64,000 nucleotides of DNA from Variovorax sp. CF079 (GTDB lineage: Bacteria; Pseudomonadota; Gammaproteobacteria; Burkholderiales; Burkholderiaceae_C), in the NCBI RefSeq assembly GCF_900101545.1, contig NZ_FMZU01000008.1, positions 186,001 to 250,000 of the forward strand. Reading direction: 5' to 3'. Below are positions 17,024-26,200 of the stretch, piece after piece (the stretch's first letter is position 1; every line of letters starts with the position of its first letter). Both the position numbers and the translations under genes were made by a program. A model generated the notes under the pieces. That model did no database searches, was not told where the DNA came from, and worked only from the letters and a program-made list of their open reading frames with translations.

Positions 17024-19858
17024 ATGAAAACAGCCCCCACCACCGCTTCCGCACCCCGGCGCCGCAACAGCGACGAACAGCCGCTGATCGACGACATCCG
17101 CCTGCTCGGCCGCATCCTCGGCGACGTGATCCGCGAGCAGGAGGGCGAAGACAGCTATGCGCTGGTCGAGAAGATCCGCACGCTCTCGGTGTCTTTCCGC
17201 CGCGATGCCGACCATGCGGCCGACCGCGCGCTCAAGAACCTGCTCAAGGGCCTGAGTGCGGCCGAGACGGTGCGCGTGATCCGCGCCTTCACCTACTTCA
17301 GCCACTTGGCGAACCTGGCCGAGGACCGCCACCAGATCCGGCGCCGCACCGAGGCCGAGCGCGCCGGCGAGAACGCCGAGGGCAGCCTCGAGGTCGCGCT
17401 GGCACGCATCCGCAAGGCGGGCATCGCGCCGAAGGCCGTGGTCGAGTCGCTCGCCCACAGCTACGTGTCGCCGGTGCTCACCGCCCATCCGACCGAGGTG
17501 CAGCGCAAGAGCATCCTCGACGCCGAGCGCGCCATCGCGCAGCTGCTCACGGCACGAGACGAGATCAAGCTGCACCAGCATGCCTTCGCGGGAAAGAAGG
17601 ACACGCTGACGCCGCGCGAGTACGCCGAGAACGAAAGCCAGATGCGCACGCGCGTCACCCAGCTCTGGCAGACGCGGCTGCTGCGCTTCTCCAAGCTCAC
17701 CGTGGCCGACGAGATCGAGAACGCGCTGAGCTACTACGAGGCCACCTTTCTGCGCGAGATCCCGCGCGTCTATGCCGAGCTCGAAGCGGCGCTGGGCCAG
17801 GGCGCCATCGCGCCCTTTCTGCGCATGGGCCAGTGGATCGGCGGCGACCGCGACGGCAATCCCAACGTCACGGCCGAAACCCTCGAGTACGCGCTGCGCC
17901 GCCAGGCCGAACTGGCGCTGCGCCACTACCTGACCGAGGTGCATTTCCTCGGCGGCGAGCTGTCGCTGTCGGCCACGCTGGTTGATGTGTCGGTCGAGAT
18001 GCAGGCGCTGGCCGAGCGCTCGCCCGACAAGAGCGAGCACCGCGTCGACGAGCCCTACCGCCGCGCGCTGACCGGCGTCTATTCGCGGCTGGCGGCCACG
18101 CTGCGCGAACTCACCGGCGGCGAGGCCGCGCGCCATGCGGTCGCGCCGCAGAACCCCTACACGCAGGCCGAAGAATTCCTGGCCGACCTGCGCACCATCG
18201 AAGACTCGCTCACCGACAAGCACGGCTCCGTGCTGGTCGCGCAGCGCCTGCGCCCGCTGATCCGCGCGGTCGAGGTGTTCGGTTTCCATCTCGCGACGGT
18301 CGACCTCCGGCAGAGCTCCGACAAGCACGAGGCCGTGGTGGCCGAACTGCTCGCCACCGCGCGCATCGAGCCCGGCTACGCCGCGCTGGCCGAGGAGGCC
18401 AAGCAGACGCTGCTGCTGCGCCTGCTCGACGATGCCCGCCCGCTGCGCGTGCCCGATGCCGAGTACTCGCCGCTGGCGCAAAGCGAGATCGCAATCTTCG
18501 CCGCCGCCCGCAAGGCCCGCGCGCGCTACGGCGCGGCCGCCATCCGCCACTACATCATCAGCCACACCGAGACCGTCAGCGACCTGCTGGAGGCGCTGCT
18601 GCTGCAGAAGGAAGTGGGCCTGCTGCGCGGCACGCTGGAAGAGAACGCCACCTGCGACCTGATCGTGGTGCCCTTGTTCGAAACCATCGAAGACCTGCGC
18701 AACGCGGCGCCGATCGTGCGCGCCTTCTACGCCTTGCCCGGCATCCAGGCGCTGGTGCAGCGCTCGGGCGCCGAACAGGACGTGATGCTCGGCTACAGCG
18801 ACAGCAACAAGGACGGCGGCATCTTCACCAGCAACTGGGAGCTTTATCGCGCGGGCACCGCGCTTGTGGCGTTGTTCGACGAGCTCAACAAGAAATCGAA
18901 GACCTCCATCCGCCTGCGCATGTTCCACGGCCGCGGCGGCACGGTGGGACGCGGCGGCGGACCGAGCTACCAGGCCATCCTCGCGCAGCCGCCCGGCACG
19001 GTGCGCGGCCAGATCCGCCTGACCGAACAGGGCGAGGTGATCGGCTCCAAGTACGCCAACCGCGAGATCGGCCGGCGCAACCTCGAAACCCTGGTCGCCG
19101 CCACGCTGGAAGCCACCCTGCTGCCCTCCGCCAAGGCCGCGCCCGCAAGCTTCCTGGCGGCTGCCGGCGAGCTCTCGGCGGCCAGCATGGCGGCGTATCG
19201 CGAACTGGTCTACGAGACACCCGGCTTCGGCGACTACTTCTTCAGCGCCACGCCGATCCGCGAGATCTCCGAGCTCAACATCGGCTCGCGCCCCGCTTCG
19301 CGCAACCCCAGCCGAAAAATCGAAGACCTGCGCGCCGTGCCCTGGAGCTTCAGCTGGGGCCAGTGCCGGCTCACGCTGCCGGGCTGGTATGGCTTCGGTT
19401 CGGCGATCGAGCAGTTCCTCGCGGCCGCGGGCAGCGCCGCGGCGCGCAAGGAGCGGCAGGCGCTCCTGCAGCGCATGGTCGCGCAGTGGCCCTTCTTCAG
19501 CACGCTGCTGTCGAACATGGACATGGTGCTCGCCAAGAGCGACCTGGCCCTGGCCTCGCGTTATTCGGAACTGGTGGCCGACCGCAAGCTGCGCCAGAAG
19601 GTGTTCTCGATGATCGATGCCGAATGGCACCGCACTTCCGACGCACTGACGCTGATCACCGGCGCGAAACAGCGGCTCGAAGGCAATGTCGACATGCAGC
19701 GTTCGATTCGCCACCGCTTCCCCTACATCGATCCGCTGCACCATCTGCAGGTCGAGCTGATGCGCCGCTGGCGCGCGGGACAGGACGATGAGCGCCTGCA
19801 GCGCGGCATCCACATGTCGATCAATGGCGTGGCGGCGGGCCTGCGAAACACCGGCTGA
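17024..19858 (+). CDS. ppc: Phosphoenolpyruvate carboxylase
   Basis: A 944-aa cytosolic enzyme that carboxylates phosphoenolpyruvate to oxaloacetate, replenishing the citric acid cycle. The catalytic motifs are complete: [12 protein letters not shown] near residue 150 (essential His), [20 protein letters not shown] near 595, [16 protein letters not shown] near 636, and the C-terminal GLRNTG, which is the conserved end that binds allosteric inhibitors. The sequence [14 protein letters not shown] replaces the more usual WTQ(T/S)R-x-LPGWYG, a mild variant. ATG 17024 has GAGGAG ten bases upstream, which is decisive against the longer opening that begins inside hemC. It is transcribed divergently from hemC. 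Confidence 0.97.
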   Translation: MKTAPTTASAPRRRNSDEQPLIDDIRLLGRILGDVIREQEGEDSYALVEKIRTLSVSFRRDADHAADRALKNLLKGLSAAETVRVIRAFTYFSHLANLAEDRHQIRRRTEAERAGENAEGSLEVALARIRKAGIAPKAVVESLAHSYVSPVLTAHPTEVQRKSILDAERAIAQLLTARDEIKLHQHAFAGKKDTLTPREYAENESQMRTRVTQLWQTRLLRFSKLTVADEIENALSYYEATFLREIPRVYAELEAALGQGAIAPFLRMGQWIGGDRDGNPNVTAETLEYALRRQAELALRHYLTEVHFLGGELSLSATLVDVSVEMQALAERSPDKSEHRVDEPYRRALTGVYSRLAATLRELTGGEAARHAVAPQNPYTQAEEFLADLRTIEDSLTDKHGSVLVAQRLRPLIRAVEVFGFHLATVDLRQSSDKHEAVVAELLATARIEPGYAALAEEAKQTLLLRLLDDARPLRVPDAEYSPLAQSEIAIFAAARKARARYGAAAIRHYIISHTETVSDLLEALLLQKEVGLLRGTLEENATCDLIVVPLFETIEDLRNAAPIVRAFYALPGIQALVQRSGAEQDVMLGYSDSNKDGGIFTSNWELYRAGTALVALFDELNKKSKTSIRLRMFHGRGGTVGRGGGPSYQAILAQPPGTVRGQIRLTEQGEVIGSKYANREIGRRNLETLVAATLEATLLPSAKAAPASFLAAAGELSAASMAAYRELVYETPGFGDYFFSATPIREISELNIGSRPASRNPSRKIEDLRAVPWSFSWGQCRLTLPGWYGFGSAIEQFLAAAGSAAARKERQALLQRMVAQWPFFSTLLSNMDMVLAKSDLALASRYSELVADRKLRQKVFSMIDAEWHRTSDALTLITGAKQRLEGNVDMQRSIRHRFPYIDPLHHLQVELMRRWRAGQDDERLQRGIHMSINGVAAGLRNTG

Positions 19859-19918
19859 GAAGCCGGCGAGAACGCCGTGTACGCCGCTTCCTACGTGAAC
19901 ATCCGGCGAAGCAGAAAT

Positions 19919-19961
19919 TAGGGGCTTTGAAGGAAGAGTACCCTGTCCCCTACGTTCAAAG
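19919..19961 (+). other. Interleaved inverted repeats (alternative RNA stems) after ppc
   Basis: TAGGGG (19919-19924) can pair with CCCCTA (19947-19952), and the directly adjacent CTTTGAA (19925-19931) can pair with TTCAAAG (19955-19961). The pairs are interleaved, so the two stems are alternatives, or with strain a pseudoknot (no base separates the first arms). The element lies 60 bases past the ppc stop and 50 bases before the small membrane-protein gene, so it could be its 5' leader. Neither stem is followed by a T tract. Confidence 0.35.
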
Positions 19962-20010
19962 TTCTCGCAATCGCGCGGCAGCTCAAGGCTCGTTCACAGG
20001 AATCTTCGCC

Positions 20011-20229
20011 ATGTCTTCCCCGCACTCCCTCACCCATGCCAAGGTCGACTTTGTGAGCGGCGACTTCGACGCGCTGGCATCGCACATGCGACATTGCGCG
20101 CGCGCACAGGGGCGATGGTTCACGGTGAAGAGCAGATTGCAGCGCATGCGCTCGGCCGCCGCCGGCCGCATCGTGACGATGGCCTGCCTGGCCGTGGTTC
20201 TCCTCATCGGGCTGTACGCGGTCGCTTGA
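20011..20229 (+). CDS. Small single-helix membrane protein coupled to the glucan synthase
   Basis: A 72-aa protein with a hydrophilic, basic N-terminal part (SLTHAKVDFVSGDFDALASH, then an Arg-rich stretch) and one C-terminal helix, VTMACLAVVLLIGLYAVA, so it is likely a tail-anchored inner-membrane protein with its bulk in the cytoplasm. I do not recognise a family. ATG 20011 has AGGA at 19998-20001. Its TGA overlaps a possible TTG start of the giant glucan synthase (TTGA), which suggests coupled translation and a role as an accessory subunit or simply a translational lead. A longer in-frame opening to 19927 adds residues of unnatural composition and was not chosen. Confidence 0.6.
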   Translation: MSSPHSLTHAKVDFVSGDFDALASHMRHCARAQGRWFTVKSRLQRMRSAAAGRIVTMACLAVVLLIGLYAVA

Positions 20230-23200
20230 GCGCTGCGGTGGTCGTCGACCGGCTCGACTCCCTCAGCCAGTACGCGCGCAATCTTCTTCTCGGGCCCTAC
20301 GAAGCGGTCGAGCCGCCGATCCGCGCCGAGTTGTTCGGCGCGCAGCGCTTCGAGCAGCACGGCCACAGCCTGGCCCGGGCGCAGGTCGTGCGCAGCGAGG
20401 ACTCCCGCGGTGACGCCACGCCTTTTTTCCCGCGCGTCGATCGCAACCTCGAATCGCTGCGCAGCGCCTTCGACTACATCGCCCTGATCTCGCAGAGCGG
20501 ACGCTACGTCACGCCGGCGGCCGAATGGCTGCTCGACAACTTCCACCTGGTCGAGGCGCAGCTGCAGCAGATTCGCGAGGGCGTGCCGCGCAGCTACTAC
20601 GCGCGCCTGCCCAAGCTCGCGGCGCCGCCGCTCGCGGGCTTGCCGCGCGTCTACGGCATCGCCTGGGCCTACGTGGCGCATACCGACAGCGTGTTGAACC
20701 AGGAGCTGTTCACCGCCTTCCTCAATGCCTACCAGGACATCGACGAGCTCACGCTCGGCGAACTGTGGGCGCTGCCGACCACGCTGCGCGTGGTCCTGCT
20801 CGAGAACCTGCGGCGTGTGGCCGAGGGCATTGCCGAAAGCAAGGTGGCGCGCGAGGTCGCGCATGCGGCCTGGGACGCCGCCGACAGGCTCTCCGCGCAG
20901 GACCTGGACGTGCTCTACCGCGCGCTGCAAAGCCGCGGCATGCAGGAACGCTTTCTCACCCAGCTGTGGCTGCAGTTGCCGGTCGAGCATGGCGAGGATG
21001 CGCCCGCGCTCCTGAAGTGGACCGAGCAGCATTGCCCGAACGGCCCGGCATTGGTCAGCGAGGCGCAGACGATGCAGGCCGCCGCCAACCTCACGGTCGG
21101 CAACATCATCACCACGCTGCGCATGATCGGCCAGGTCGAGTGGGCCGACCTGATCGAGCCGGTGAGCCGTTCGCTGCGCGTGCTGCGCGAGCTGCCCAGC
21201 TTCACGCGCGAAAGCGAGCTCACGCGCCAGCAGATCACCCATGCGATGGAGCAGGTGGCACGCACCAGCCGCCGGCCTGAGCGCGAGGTCGCGCAGGCCG
21301 TGGTGCGCCTGGCCTTCGACGCGGCCTGTGATCCGCCCGAGGATGGGGATGCCGAGACCCGCTGGTCGCAAGCCGAATGCACCGCCGGCTATTACCTGTT
21401 CGGGCAAGGGCTTCCGGCCCTGAGCTTTGCGCTGGCGCCGGCGGACGGCACCGGCGCAGCGCGCATCGCGCCGCGCCTGAGCGCGCTGCGCGCCTGGCGC
21501 CCGACGCTCTACGTGCTGGCCGTGCTGGCCGGCACCGCGCTGCTGCTGGCGGCGGCGGTCCAGGGCCTGAACCGCAGCGGCTGGCCCGATGCGCCCTGGC
21601 AGGCGCTGGTCGCGCTCGTGCTGCTCGCCTGGCCCCTGTCCGAAGCGGTCATCGCGCTGGTGCACCGCATCATGGCCGAATCGACCCGCGTCCAGCCGTT
21701 GCCGCGGCTCGATTTCGCGCACGGCATTCCCGAGGTGCACCGGGTGCTGGTTGCCATTCCGGCGCTGCTGAGTTCGGAAGCGGCCAATGTCCAGCTCGCG
21801 CACCGGCTCGAATTGCATTGGCTCGCCAACCGCGAAGCGCAGGCGCAGTTCGCGCTGCTGACGGACTGGGCCGATGCCGTCGAACCCTCGCTGCCCGGTG
21901 ATGCCACCCTGCTCGACGACGCGCTGCGGCGCATCGCCGCGCTCAACGACCGCTATCCCGCGCCGCCAGGGACGGTGCCGCGCTTCCTGCTGCTGCACCG
22001 CGCGCGCAGCTGGTGCGAGACCGAGCGGCGCTGGATGGGCTGGGAGCGCAAGCGCGGCAAGCTCGAGATGCTGCTGCGCCTCCTGGCCACGGGCGAGGAC
22101 AGCGGCTTCCTGCCGCTGGCGCCCGGCCTGCAGCTGGCCGAGCGCATCCCCTACGTGCTGACGCTCGACAGCGACACCGGCCTGCCGCCCGGCGCGCTGC
22201 GCGAGCTGGTCGCGGTGGCAGCCCATCCGCTCAATGCGCCGCAGCTAGACCTGGCCAGCCGCCGCGTGGTGAGGGGCTTCGGCATCTTCCAGCCGCGCAT
22301 CGTCACGCCCTTCCCGGAGCGCAACGAACGTTCCTTCTTCCACTGGATGTTCGCCGGCCAGTGCGGGCTCGACCCGTACAGCAGCAGCGCCTCTGACCTC
22401 TACCAGGACGTGTTCGGCAGCGGCTCCTTCACCGGCAAGGGTCTGCTCAACGTGCGCGCCGTCCATGCGACGCTGGACCGGCGCCTGCCGGACGGCGCGG
22501 TACTGAGCCACGACCTGCTCGAAGGCGCGGTGGCGCGCTGCGGCGTGGTGAGCGACCTGGTGCTGATCGAAGACCATCCGCATCACACCGGTGTGGCGGC
22601 CTCGCGCGTGCACCGCTGGACGCGCGGCGACTGGCAACTGCTGCCTCTGATGCTGCGCGCGCCGCGCTTCGGCATCGATGCGCTGGGCCTCTGGAAGATG
22701 AGCGACAACCTGCGCCGTGCGCTGGTGGTGCCGGCATCGACCGCGCTGCTCGCGTGGGTCGTCTTCACCGATGCGGTCCCGCTGCCCTGGGCGCTCGCGG
22801 CCGTCGCGGCGGCGCTGATGCTCGGCCCCATGCTCGGCGCACTGGCGGGCCTGGTGCCGACGCGGCGCTCGATCGAGCTGCGCCACTTCTTCGACGTCGG
22901 TTCCACCGAGCTGCTGCGCGCCATGGCCGGCGCGGCCTGGCAGTTCGTCCAGCTGGCCGCGCAGAGCCGCCTCTTGCTCGATGCCATGGTGCGCGCCGCA
23001 TGGCGCCTGGCGGTGAGCCGCCGGCACCTGCTCGAATGGACCACTGCGGCCCAGGCCCAGGCGCAGGCCAGCTACCAGTTGGCGCCCTTTCTGCGCAACG
23101 GGGCGATCGCGAGCCTGGTCTGCATCGCACTCGCCGCGGCCGCGTTCTGGAGCCCGCATCCGTGGCTGGGCATGCTGGTGTTCGGGCTGTGGGCGCTGGC

Positions 23201-26200
23201 CCCGGTCGCGGCCTGGTGGGGCAGCCGCGTACCGGTGGGCAACGAAGGCACGCTGGCCGCCGAGCACCGCAACTACCTCGAAACGCTGGCGCGCGACACC
23301 TGGCGCTTCTTCGAGCAGGTGGTCGGGCCCGAGGACAATCACCTGCCGCCTGACAACCTGCAGTTCGAACCCGAGCCCACCATCGCGCACCGCACCTCGC
23401 CGACCAACATCGGCATGTACCTGCTGGCCAGCTGCTGCGCACGCGAGTTCGGCTGGCTCGACACCACGGCGCTCGTCGCCCGGCTGCAGGCGACCTTCGA
23501 CACCATCGACCGCATGGACAAGCACCAGGGCCATCTCTACAACTGGTACGACACGCGCTCGCTCGAGCTGCTGCTGCCGTCCTACGTGTCCAGCGTCGAC
23601 AGCGGCAACCTTGCAGGCCACCTGCTGGCCGTGGCCCAGGCCTGCCGCAGCTTCGCGGCCGACGGCAGCGGCGCCGGCGCGCAACTCGAAGCCCTCGCCC
23701 TGCGCTGCGAGGCCTTGTGCGCGGGCATGGATTTCCGCGGGCTCTACGACGCCAAGCGCCACCTGTTCCACATTGGCCTCAGGGTCGAGGAGAACGAGCT
23801 CGATGCGAGCTACTACGACCTGCTCGCCTCCGAAGCGCGGCTGCTGAGCTTCCTCGCCATCGCCAAGGGCGACGTGCCGCGGCGCCACTGGATGGCGCTC
23901 GGGCGGCCTTTTCTCTCGGTCGGCGTACGGCCCGGGCTCAAGTCCTGGTCGGGCTCGATGTTCGAGTACCTGATGCCCACGCTGGTGATGACAGAGCCGG
24001 TGGGCGGCCTGCTGCAGGTGGCCAACCTCGCGGCGGTCGGCGAGCAGCAGGCCTTCGGCAACATGCAGAACCTGCCATGGGGCGTCTCGGAGTCGGCCTA
24101 CTTCGCGCAGGACCATTCGCTCGCCTTCCAGTACTCGCCCTTCGGCGTGCCGCGGCTGGCGCTGCGCCGCACGCCGCCCACCGACCGCGTGGTCGCGCCC
24201 TACGCCACCATGATGGCCGCCGTGCTCGCGCCGGCCGATGCGGTGGTCAACCTGCGGCTGCTCGAATCGCTCGGTGGGCGCGGCGAGTTCGGCTTCTTCG
24301 ACGCGATCGACTTCACCGCCTCACGCCAGCCCGCGGGCCAGCCTTTCACCGTGGTGCACAACGTCATGGCCCACCACCACGGCATGGCGCTGGTGGCACT
24401 GTGCAACGTCGTGTGCGACGGCGCGCCGCGCCGCTGGTTCGGCAGCGCGCCGCTTGTGCGGGCGCACGAGTCGCTGCTGCACGAGCGCACGCCGCGGCAG
24501 ATCATCGGCAGCGCCGATCCGCGCATGCCGCCCGAGCCGGGCACCGGCGAGGCGCCGCCGATCTTCCAGCCGCGCGTGGTCGATCCTCACGAGCCCGGCT
24601 TCCAGCCCACCCACCTGCTGTCGAACGGCCACTACACCGTGGCGCTGCGCGCCAACGGCGCGGGCGTGAGCCGCTGGCGTTCGTTCAACGTGAGCCGCTG
24701 GCGCGACGATCCGCTGCGCGACGGCTACGGCACCTTCTTCTATGTGCGGGACATCGGCAGCCCGACGCTCACCTCGCTGACCGCCCTGCCCGCGCCCGGC
24801 GAAGAGTGGCGCTACCGCGCGCGCTTCCTGGCCGACCAGGTGCAGTTCGATGCCAGCGGGCCCGGCCTGCAGGCGCGCACCACGGTGCTGATCAGCCCCG
24901 AAGACGACACGGAGCTGCGCACGGTCGCGCTGCACAACACCGGCAGCGAGACGCGCACGCTGGAGCTCGTCTCGTACTTCGAACCGGTGCTCTCCGACCC
25001 CAAGGCCGACGAGGCGCACCCGTCCTTCGCCAACCTCTTCGTCGAGAGCCGCTGGGAGCCCGGCTGGCGCGCGCTGCTGCTGACGCGCAAGCCGCGCCTG
25101 CACGGCGACCCGGTGGTGGCCGCTGCGCACTTCGTGGCCTCGGTCGATGCGCAGGTGCTGTCGGTCGACTGCATGACCGACCGGCGCGCCTTCATCGGGC
25201 GCAACCGCACGCTCGCGACGCCGACCCTCGATCCGCAATCGGCAGCGCCCGACGGCACGCCGGTCAGCGGGCTGGATCCCATCGCCTGCCTGCGCGTGCG
25301 CCTCGAGATCCCGCCGGGCGGTACGGCACGCGTGACCTTCGCCACCGCGGCCGACGAGGACGTGGAAGCCCTGATGCCCAGCATCGACCGCTACCTGCAG
25401 CCGATGCACGTCGAGCGCGCGACGCGCATGGCCGCCACGCTGGCGCAGGTGCGCCTGCGCGACCTCAGCATCGACCCGGCGAAGAACCAGGCGCTGCAGG
25501 ACCTCACGACCATCCTGACCTACACCACGCCGCGCCCGATGCGCGACCGCGGCCTCATCGACCTGCGCCAGATCTGGCGCTTCGGCATCTCGGGCGACAA
25601 GCCGATCGTGCTGGTCTACATCCACTCGATCGCCGGCAAGGGCCTGGTCGACACGCTGCTGCGCGCCCAGCCCTGGTGGGGCTTCGGCGGCGTGGCCTGC
25701 GACCTGGTGGTGCTCAACGGCGAGCCCAATTCCTACCTGATGCCGCTGCAGCGGGAGATCGAGGCGCTGCGCAGCCGCGTCGCGCAGCAGACGCAGAACA
25801 GCTTTCCGCGCAACGACGCGGCCGGCTTCTACCTGCTGCGCGACCACGAAGTGGCGCCCTCGGAAAAAGCGGCGCTGTCGAGCCTGGCGCGCGCGGTCTT
25901 CACCGCCGACGGCCGCTCGCTCGAGATGCAGGTGGCGGCGCTGCGCGAAGCGACCTCGGCCGGCCCGGCGGCGGAAGATCTCGGCCCGCGCGTCCAGCTC
26001 TCGCTGCTGCCGCCTGCGGCCGAGCTCGCCGATGCGGTGACGGCGCCGCGGGGCGGCTTCGATGCCGAAAGCGGCGAGTTCCGTTTCGAGGTCGATCCCA
26101 ACCGGCGCACGGCGCGGCCCTGGATCAACGTGATCGCCAACCCCTCCTTCGGCTTCCAGATTTCCGAATCGGGCACCGGCTACACCTGGGCTGTCAACAG

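Noticed and set aside
16964..19813. A 949-aa open frame on the - strand opposite ppc
   Set aside because: ppc is unmistakable on the + strand; the antisense frame has no recognisable domain.
20094..20225. ATG 20094 as start of the glucan synthase
   Set aside because: The added 44 residues are Arg/His/Gly-rich and lie in the alternative frame of a better small gene (20011-20229).
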